From: Microbispora amethystogenes | GTDB taxonomy: Bacteria; Actinomycetota; Actinomycetes; Streptosporangiales; Streptosporangiaceae | Assembly (NCBI RefSeq): GCF_016863015.1 | Contig: NZ_BOOB01000068.1 | Span: 1-42,204, forward strand | Direction of reading: 5' to 3' | Length of the DNA: 42,204 bases | Shown: positions 37,018 to 42,204 of the stretch, piece by piece | How the letters are laid out: each line of letters begins with the position of its first letter | Position numbering within the stretch: the stretch's first letter is position 1 | The notes under the pieces: model-generated | Told to the model about the DNA's origin: nothing | Database searches by the model: none | What the model saw: the letters and a program-made list of their open reading frames with translations, nothing else | Made by a program: the position numbers and the translations under genes

Positions 37018-38202
37018 GTGACCGTTACGCCTGATTCCTTGACTTCTCTCGATCTGGATCCCGCTTTCGCGCTGCACCGCGGCGGCAAGCTGGAGGTCCG
37101 CTCCACCGTCCCGGTCCGCGACGCCGCAGACCTGTCGCTCGCGTACACCCCGGGCGTCGCCCGCGTCTGCACCGCCATCGCCGACAACCCCGACCTGGTC
37201 AACGACTACACCTGGGTCTCCAACGTCGTGGCCGTGGTCTCCGACGGCACCGCGGTGCTGGGGCTCGGCGACATCGGGCCCGCCGCCGCGATGCCCGTGA
37301 TGGAGGGCAAGGCCCTGCTCTTCAAGCAGTTCGCGGGCGTCGACGCGGTGCCCGTCTGCATCGACTGCACGGACGTGGACGCGATCGTCGAGACCGTGGT
37401 CCGGCTCGCGCCCTCGTTCGGCGGCGTCAACCTCGAGGACATCAGCGCCCCCCGCTGCTTCGAGGTGGAGGACCGCCTGCGGGCGCTTCTCGACATCCCC
37501 GTCTTCCACGACGACCAGCACGGCACCGCGATCGTGGTCCTCGCCGCGCTGCGCAACGCGGCCCGCCTCACCGGGCGGTCGCTCGGCGACCTGCGCGCCG
37601 TCGTCGCCGGCGCGGGCGCCTCCGGCGTCGCCGTCTCGCGGATCCTGCTGAACGCCGGGATCGGCGACATCGCGGTCGCCGACTCCAAGGGGATCATCCA
37701 CCCCGGCCGCGACGACCTGAACCAGGTCAAGCGGGCGCTGGCCAGGGACACCAACAAGGCGGGCCTGACCGGCTCCACCGAGGGGGCCCTCGCCGGGGCC
37801 GACGTGTTCGTCGGGCTCTCCGGCTCCACCATCTCCGAGCGGGCCGTCGCCGGGATGGCGCGGGACTCGATCGTGTTCGCGCTGTCCAACCCCACACCCG
37901 AGGTCGAGCCCTCGGTGGCGGCCCGGTACGCCCGCGTGGTCGCCACCGGCCGGTCCGACCACCCCAACCAGATCAACAACGTGCTGGCCTTCCCAGGGGT
38001 CTTCCGGGGCGCTCTCGACGTCCGCGCCAGGACCATCACGGAGAACATGAAGGTGGCGGCGGCCGAGGCGCTCGCGGCCGTGGTCGGGGACGACCTGTCG
38101 GAAAGCTACGTGATCCCCTCGCCGTTCGACGCCCGGGTCGCCCCCGCGGTGATCGCCGCCGTCGCGCGGCAGGCCCGCGAGGACGGCGTCGCGCGTAAGT
38201 GA
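37018..38202 (+). CDS. NAD(P)-dependent malic enzyme
   Basis: A 394-residue malic enzyme that decarboxylates malate to pyruvate. Seen: SLAYTPGVARVC, the catalytic Lys in MEGKALLFKQFAGVDAVP, the metal site EDISAPRCFEVE and DIPVFHDDQHGTAIV, and a Rossmann segment VVAGAGASGVAVSRILL. Coenzyme choice cannot be judged reliably. GTG 37018 gives the usual N-terminus (VTVTPDSLTSLDLDPAFALH); the ribosome site is weak (GGGG 5 bases upstream). It ends at a strong terminator. Confidence 0.94.
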   Translation: MTVTPDSLTSLDLDPAFALHRGGKLEVRSTVPVRDAADLSLAYTPGVARVCTAIADNPDLVNDYTWVSNVVAVVSDGTAVLGLGDIGPAAAMPVMEGKALLFKQFAGVDAVPVCIDCTDVDAIVETVVRLAPSFGGVNLEDISAPRCFEVEDRLRALLDIPVFHDDQHGTAIVVLAALRNAARLTGRSLGDLRAVVAGAGASGVAVSRILLNAGIGDIAVADSKGIIHPGRDDLNQVKRALARDTNKAGLTGSTEGALAGADVFVGLSGSTISERAVAGMARDSIVFALSNPTPEVEPSVAARYARVVATGRSDHPNQINNVLAFPGVFRGALDVRARTITENMKVAAAEALAAVVGDDLSESYVIPSPFDARVAPAVIAAVARQAREDGVARK

Positions 38203-38225
38203 TCCCGCCCCCTGACCGGGCGGAG

Positions 38226-38258
38226 GGGCCGGGCGCCGTGCGGCGCCCGGCCCTTTTT
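38226..38258 (+). terminator. Intrinsic terminator of the malic enzyme gene
   Basis: GGGCCGGGCGCC-GTGC-GGCGCCCGGCCC, a perfect 12-bp stem with a 4-base loop, followed by TTTTT. The clearest classical terminator in the window. Confidence 0.92.
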
Positions 38259-38282
38259 CCGTCGCGAGCCCTTGAGAATTCC

Positions 38283-38310
38283 TTTACCTCGTCACTGTAG
38301 GTGCTATAAA
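38283..38310 (+). promoter_or_regulatory. Promoter of the TPR regulator-like gene
   Basis: TTTACC at 38283-38288 and TATAAA at 38305-38310, spaced 16 bp, in an unusually AT-rich stretch. A GGAAGAG ribosome site precedes ATG 38363. Confidence 0.5.
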
Positions 38311-38362
38311 GAAAGCTCTCCGTAACCTCATCGGCTGTTGCCTGTCCCCGGTTGGAAGAGCG

Positions 38363-39520
38363 ATGCGACGTGACCTCGACCGCATCAGGTGCCTGGCCCG
38401 ACGGCTCGGCGGCCTCGGCGTGGGACAGCGGTTCCCCCATTCGTGGCAGGAGGGTGTGGCAAGCGTGACAGCACTGTGGAGAGCCGACGTCGAGCGGCGC
38501 AGGTTCCTGCTCGACTCCACCTTCGCCCTGGGCGCGGGTTCGGCGGGACTCGCTCACTGGCTGGCGGCGCCGGCCGCGGAGCGGCTCTCCGCGGCCGGGC
38601 CGCGCCGGGTCGGGGCCTCGGACGTGGCCGCGATCCGGGAGGTCACCCGGTCGTTCGGGGAACTCGACAACCGGTTCGGCGGCGGCAGCGTGCGCGGGCC
38701 GGTCGTGCGTTACCTGCACACCGCCGTGACGCCGCTGCTGCGCGAGGGCGCGTACGGCGAGGCCACCGGGCGGTCGCTCGCGACCGCGGCGGCCGAGCTG
38801 ACCCGGCTCGCCGGATGGATGGCCTACGACCTGGAGCGGCACGGGCTCGCGCAGCGCTACCTCATCCAGGCGCTCGGCCTGGCGCGGGGGGCGGGCGACC
38901 ACGCGCTGAGCGGCGAGATCCTGGCCGGGATGAGCCACCAGGCCGTCTACATCGGGCACGCCCGGCACGGGCTGGAGCTGGCCAGGGCGGGGGTCGAGGC
39001 GGCCCGGCGCTCGGGGGTCCGCACCCTGCTCGCCGAGACGCGCGTGCTGGAGGCGCACGCCCTCGCGCTGCTGGGGGATCGGGCGGGGTGCGGAAACGCG
39101 CTGCACGAGGCCGAGATCGCCTTCGGCCGGCGCTCTCCGCAGAACGAGCCCCGCTGGATCGGCTACTTCGACGAGGCCTACCTGGCCGCGAAGTCGGCCC
39201 ACTGCCTGCGCGACCTCGGCGACGGCGGAGAGGCCGTACGGCAGGCCAGGCGGTCGCTGGTAATGGACGGGCGGTACGTGCGGGGGAGGATGTTCAACCT
39301 CGCGCTGCTCGCCTCGGCCCTGATCCAGGAGGGCGAACTGGAGGAGGCGTGCCAGGTCGCGTCCTCGGCGCTCGACGCGGCCGAGGGCATCCAGTCGGCG
39401 CGCACCCGGACCTACGTGGCGGACCTGCGCCGGCGACTGGCGCCGTACGCCGCGGATCCGCGGGTGGCCGCGCTGCTGGAGCGTGACCGGCGCACGGGCA
39501 GGGCGGCGGTCGGCGTGTGA
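38363..39520 (+). CDS. TPR regulator-like protein without an HTH domain
   Basis: A 385-residue protein. Residues about 26-60 carry the SWQEGV-ALWRADVERRRFLL segment found just after the helix-turn-helix of many actinomycete XRE/NsdA-type regulators; the rest is helical repeats (RGAGDHALSGEILAGMSHQA, AALALLGDRAG-like units) ending near residue 370. The helix-turn-helix itself is absent: the 25 residues before it are Arg-rich with no recognisable fold. It may act as a protein-binding modulator or be an N-terminally decayed regulator. ATG 38363 has GGAAGAG just upstream. Confidence 0.7.
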   Translation: MRRDLDRIRCLARRLGGLGVGQRFPHSWQEGVASVTALWRADVERRRFLLDSTFALGAGSAGLAHWLAAPAAERLSAAGPRRVGASDVAAIREVTRSFGELDNRFGGGSVRGPVVRYLHTAVTPLLREGAYGEATGRSLATAAAELTRLAGWMAYDLERHGLAQRYLIQALGLARGAGDHALSGEILAGMSHQAVYIGHARHGLELARAGVEAARRSGVRTLLAETRVLEAHALALLGDRAGCGNALHEAEIAFGRRSPQNEPRWIGYFDEAYLAAKSAHCLRDLGDGGEAVRQARRSLVMDGRYVRGRMFNLALLASALIQEGELEEACQVASSALDAAEGIQSARTRTYVADLRRRLAPYAADPRVAALLERDRRTGRAAVGV

Positions 39521-39560
39521 CGCCGCCGCCCTGCCCGTACGCGGGGAGAACGGGTGCCCA

Positions 39561-39595
39561 CGGTGGGGCCGGCCGCGAGGGACCGGACCCCACCG
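39561..39595. terminator. Hairpin between convergent TPR and protease genes
   Basis: CGGTGGGG and CCCCACCG form an 8-bp stem with further internal GC pairing. No T-run. It would serve both directions. Confidence 0.45.
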
Positions 39596-39605
39596 GAGGC
39601 GGGCG

Positions 39606-40709
39606 TCACTCGGACTTGGCCTCGGTGATGCCGATCGTGCCGTCCTTGCGGACCAGCGAGCCGGACCACAGCGAGTAGGCCGCCTTGTAGACGCCGAAGG
39701 TCTCGCCGTCGAAGTACGGGGAGCTGATCATGTCGCTACGGCTGTTGCCGTCGGTGTCCCCGCCGAGGCTGGTCACACCGTTGATGTAGCCGAGACGACG
39801 GGCGCTGCTGTACTTGAGGATCCAGGGGCCGCCGGACGAGCCGCCGGTCATCGAGCACTTGAGGCCCACCTGCTCCTCGGCCTTGACCGAGGGCTCCTTG
39901 ACCGGGAAGTACGGCTTGCCGTAGCACCACTTGAGCGTCTGGCCGGTCCACACGTAGTCGCCGTCGCCCTGCGGCGCCGAGGGGTAGCCGAACACGAAGA
40001 CCGGCGCGCCGACCTTCTGGTTGTAGGCCAGGCCCTGGCCGCCGACGTTGTTGCCCAGCGGGCCCCGGTCGACGAACTTCTTCTGGAGGTCGTACCCGAT
40101 GCCGTTGTAGACGGTGACGAACGCGTAGTCGCGGTCGGCGTCCTCGTACACGTCGAAGTCGTAGTGCGTGAACGCCTGCTTGCCGACGTACACGCCCCAG
40201 GGGGCCTTGCCGTCGTAGTAGCCCGGGATGAAGATCCAGTTGTCCACGACGTCGTGGTTGGTCTCGATGTCGTAGACACAGTGGCCCGCCGTGGCGACGA
40301 GGTTGTGGTACGCGGACTGCACCGACGAGGCGGAGCAGGAGTAGAGGCCGCTGCCGATGCTGAAGAAGACCCGGCCGACGGTCTTCGGCAGGTTGACGTT
40401 CTTGGACTTCGCGGCGGTCATCTTCTCGTCGCCGATCGCCGGCACGATGCCCGGCTTGCCGTCGGCGGCGGGGGCTCCCTTGGAGACGTGCTTGGGAACC
40501 CGGTTGTGCTCCATGCCGTACGGGTCGGCCGACTTGAGCTTGTAGCCGTTGCCGTCGAGCCAGAACTTGATGACGTCGCCGACGCCGGCCGGACTGGCGA
40601 GCTTGTCGCTGCTGAGGACCTTTCCGGCCTGGGCCGGACCGGTCAGGGCCGTCGCCGCAAGTCCCGCGGCGACGATCGCGCCGATCGGGAGAAGCACGTG
40701 CTTCTTCAT
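39606..40709 (-). CDS. Secreted trypsin-like (S1) serine protease
   Basis: A 367-residue exported protease. Signal peptide residues 1-28 (MKKHVLLP start, cleavage after PAQA), a pro-region to about 115, then a chymotrypsin fold. Catalytic His is in TAGHCVY (about 143), Asp in DADRDYAF (about 191) and Ser in GGSSGGPW (about 290). Three cysteines besides that of TAGHC suggest two disulfides: the GLYSCS Cys with TAGHC, and WCYGKP with GLKCSM. The substrate is unknown. It is the intact member of a tandem pair with the gene at 40894. ATG 40709 has GAGGAG 11 bases upstream. Confidence 0.92.
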   Translation of the reverse strand: MKKHVLLPIGAIVAAGLAATALTGPAQAGKVLSSDKLASPAGVGDVIKFWLDGNGYKLKSADPYGMEHNRVPKHVSKGAPAADGKPGIVPAIGDEKMTAAKSKNVNLPKTVGRVFFSIGSGLYSCSASSVQSAYHNLVATAGHCVYDIETNHDVVDNWIFIPGYYDGKAPWGVYVGKQAFTHYDFDVYEDADRDYAFVTVYNGIGYDLQKKFVDRGPLGNNVGGQGLAYNQKVGAPVFVFGYPSAPQGDGDYVWTGQTLKWCYGKPYFPVKEPSVKAEEQVGLKCSMTGGSSGGPWILKYSSARRLGYINGVTSLGGDTDGNSRSDMISSPYFDGETFGVYKAAYSLWSGSLVRKDGTIGITEAKSE

Positions 40710-40773
40710 AGGGGGGTCGCTCCTCGCGCTGTACGTGGGACGTCACTTACGCCCCATGCGTCAGTAAAGGGAT

Positions 40774-40820
40774 GTCAAGGAACTTACAGCACAAGAGCTT
40801 GTTGTCATAAGTCGTAGATA
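40774..40820 (-). promoter_or_regulatory. Promoter and inverted repeat upstream of the S1 protease
   Basis: On the minus strand ATGACA, a 16-bp spacer and TAAGTT form a possible promoter, and an inverted repeat ACAAG-AG-CTTGT (plus strand, 40791-40802) sits in the spacer as a possible operator. A TTGACA lies further downstream without a good minus-10. The 184-bp gap is notably AT-rich. Confidence 0.4.
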
Positions 40821-40893
40821 AGAAGACGTGTCCGGAATTAAGGGCCTTTTTGTGTCCGGTATGTTTCGCGGCGGGTCACGGGTCGAAGTACTC

Positions 40894-42015
40894 TCAGGCG
40901 GGAGAAGTGACGCGCTCGTGCCGGGCGGCGTCGTACACATGGAACAACTCGCCGTCGAAGTAGGGCGAGAGGGCGATGGACTGGCCGGACGTGCCGATCG
41001 TCAGGCCGTTGAGGTAGCCAAGCCCCCGCCCGCCCCGATACGCGGCCAGCCACGGCGATCCCCCCGCGGAAACGAAGGGCGCGTGTACGGCCACCAGTTC
41101 GTCCGCCTTTTGGGTCAGATCCCAGACGCGAAACGGTCTTCCGTACGACCGGTGCAGACCGGTGGGCGCCGTGCCGGCGGCGTGATCGACGGGATAGCCG
41201 AAGACGGCGAGAGATCCGCGGACCGGGAGGTTGTAGGCCAGGCCCTGCTCTCCCACCTTGTCGCCGAGGCGGCCCGCCCGGGTCAGCAGCACGCCGGTGT
41301 AGCCCTTCCGGGTGCGGTACTTCGGGCCGGTGAAGACGGCGTACCGCGCGGCGCCGGAAAGCGCGACCCGCCGGGGCAGCACGCCGTCGTGGACGCTGAC
41401 GAAGGCGTAGTCGCGGTCGAGGTCGCCGTAGCGGGTGAAGTCCTGGTGAGCGAAGGCCTGCTTCCCGGGATAGACGCCGAGAGGCGCCGTGGCCCCGGAG
41501 AAACCGGGCACGAAGACCCAGTTGCGGTAGGTCCGGGGCACCCCGGAGGGCCGCCGCCCGGGCTCGTACACGCAGTGGCCGGCGGTCGCGACGAGGTTGC
41601 GGTGGTCGGCCTGGACCGAAGTGCCCGCACACCAGTGCGGGCGGTGGTCAGCGCCGACGAAGAACACCCTGCCCGCGGTCCTCGGCAGGTTGACGTTCCG
41701 TGAGGCGCCGGGCACCCGCCTGGCCCCCGCGACGGCGGGCACGACGCCCCGGTCGCCGCCGGGCTCCGCGTCGCCGCGCGGGACGGGGGTGGCGGCGATC
41801 GTCACCGGCAGGAGATAGGGCGTCGCGCCGGCGAGCGCACGCGCGCCGTTCCCGAGCCAGTAGGCGAGCGTGGAGGAGACCCCCGCCTGGGGGACCAGCG
41901 GGCTCGTCACCGTGATGTCGTAGGCCCGCGCGGGCGCGGGAACGACCACACCGAGCATGGCGAACAACGCGGACGTCGCCACCGCCCCTGACAGCGGGGC
42001 GAGGATGCGCTTCAC
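40894..42015 (-). CDS. Secreted S1-type protease paralogue lacking the serine motif
   Basis: A 373-residue exported paralogue of the 39606 protease. Signal peptide residues 1-31 (cleavage after PARA), then the same fold with TAGHCVY (His about 143), DLDRDYAFV (Asp), PGKQAFAHQDF, QGLAYN and a shared LGYLNGL and SPYFDGE tail. The nucleophile block GGSSGGPW of the neighbour is VSAGGSPW, so Gly stands at the Ser position, and the disulfide pair WCYG/LKCS is changed to RSYG/VHAP. It is probably not a normal serine protease and may be a binding or inhibitory pseudoenzyme. GTG 42015 has AAGGAG 6 bases upstream. Confidence 0.85.
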   Translation of the reverse strand: MKRILAPLSGAVATSALFAMLGVVVPAPARAYDITVTSPLVPQAGVSSTLAYWLGNGARALAGATPYLLPVTIAATPVPRGDAEPGGDRGVVPAVAGARRVPGASRNVNLPRTAGRVFFVGADHRPHWCAGTSVQADHRNLVATAGHCVYEPGRRPSGVPRTYRNWVFVPGFSGATAPLGVYPGKQAFAHQDFTRYGDLDRDYAFVSVHDGVLPRRVALSGAARYAVFTGPKYRTRKGYTGVLLTRAGRLGDKVGEQGLAYNLPVRGSLAVFGYPVDHAAGTAPTGLHRSYGRPFRVWDLTQKADELVAVHAPFVSAGGSPWLAAYRGGRGLGYLNGLTIGTSGQSIALSPYFDGELFHVYDAARHERVTSPA

Positions 42016-42106
42016 CCGATCTCCTTGCCGTGGAACGTCTCCCGCGCGGTACACGTCGACGCGATGCGAAGGAACATACAGCGCACAGGCCTCACGTCGG
42101 AAACAA

Positions 42107-42146
42107 CCGCGAAAAAAGAACAGGGCCCGGCCGAAGCCGGGCCCTG
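42107..42146 (-). terminator. Terminator of a gene beyond the right edge
   Basis: CAGGGCCCGGC and its exact complement (11 bp) close a TTCG loop on the minus strand, followed by TTCTTTTTTC. It ends a leftward gene lying at or past 42147. Only its last few bases are in view; one minus-strand frame reads DRLSAHAL then stop near 42177. Confidence 0.85.
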
Positions 42147-42204
42147 TGGGTCAACCTGCGTGTCAAGCGGATCGGTCAGAGCGCGTGAGCACTCAGGCGA
42201 TCGA

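Noticed and set aside
42177..42204. Partial leftward gene at the right edge
   Set aside because: A terminator implies one, but only about eight codons would be in view and the frame cannot be fixed, so no CDS is called.

Overview
The window is GC-rich, high-codon-bias actinobacterial chromosome. SigR-RsrA with a mycothiol-type redox promoter, WhiB1, PdtaS, a DasR-type GntR regulator, nickel superoxide dismutase, a PHO box and many leaderless genes all point to an actinomycete. The mix fits Streptosporangiaceae (Streptosporangium, Nonomuraea, Microbispora and relatives) better than Streptomyces, but the genus is not proven. I see no phage, integrase, insertion sequence, CRISPR, rRNA or tRNA; this is core and near-core chromosome.

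Layout. 0-5.6 kb: an APH-fold kinase, then the leftward pstSCAB phosphate importer with a PHO box upstream of pstS and an orphan OmpR-type regulator with a degenerate receiver behind it. 5.6-10.3 kb: an overlapping low-molecular-weight phosphatase and fructosamine-kinase pair (probable protein deglycation), hisN, a hotdog protein, and a divergent MocR regulator/LysE exporter pair with a visible operator. 10.3-17.1 kb: rsgA, aroA, an SRAP protein, a DksA/TraR zinc finger, a methyltransferase, sigR-rsrA with an autoregulatory sigma-R promoter, and a sugar-nucleotide epimerase. 17.2-22.6 kb: a 35-residue membrane micropeptide followed by a hairpin, two overlapping membrane HD-domain genes, biotin carboxylase plus a 70-residue biotinyl carrier, an FlK-like thioesterase and a probable bsaP. 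22.7-29.9 kb: a PASTA kinase, a ThDP enzyme, and the leftward operon bioF / DasR-like regulator / bioD / bioB, without bioA. 29.9-33.8 kb: pdtaS, whiB1, a lipid-kinase-family protein and a small membrane protein. 33.9-38.2 kb: a SigB/SigF-type sigma factor with its anti-sigma factor, sodN/sodX, a CGNR regulator and malic enzyme. 38.3-42.2 kb: a TPR regulator-like protein and two secreted S1-type proteases, the second lacking the catalytic serine motif.

How the parts connect. The order rsgA, aroA, SRAP, sigR (sigH), rsrA (rshA), short biotinyl protein, PdtaS, WhiB1 matches the Rv3219-Rv3228 block of Mycobacterium tuberculosis. Here the biotin genes sit inside that block, between the biotinyl carrier and pdtaS, so biotin synthesis, a BioB helper and a biotin-dependent carboxylase are neighbours. 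The most unusual signals are a triplicated start module with two overlapping five-codon mini-ORFs before bioF, a DasR-type regulator inside the biotin operon, the micropeptide-hairpin leader before the HD genes, and the paired loss of nucleophile and disulfide in the second protease.
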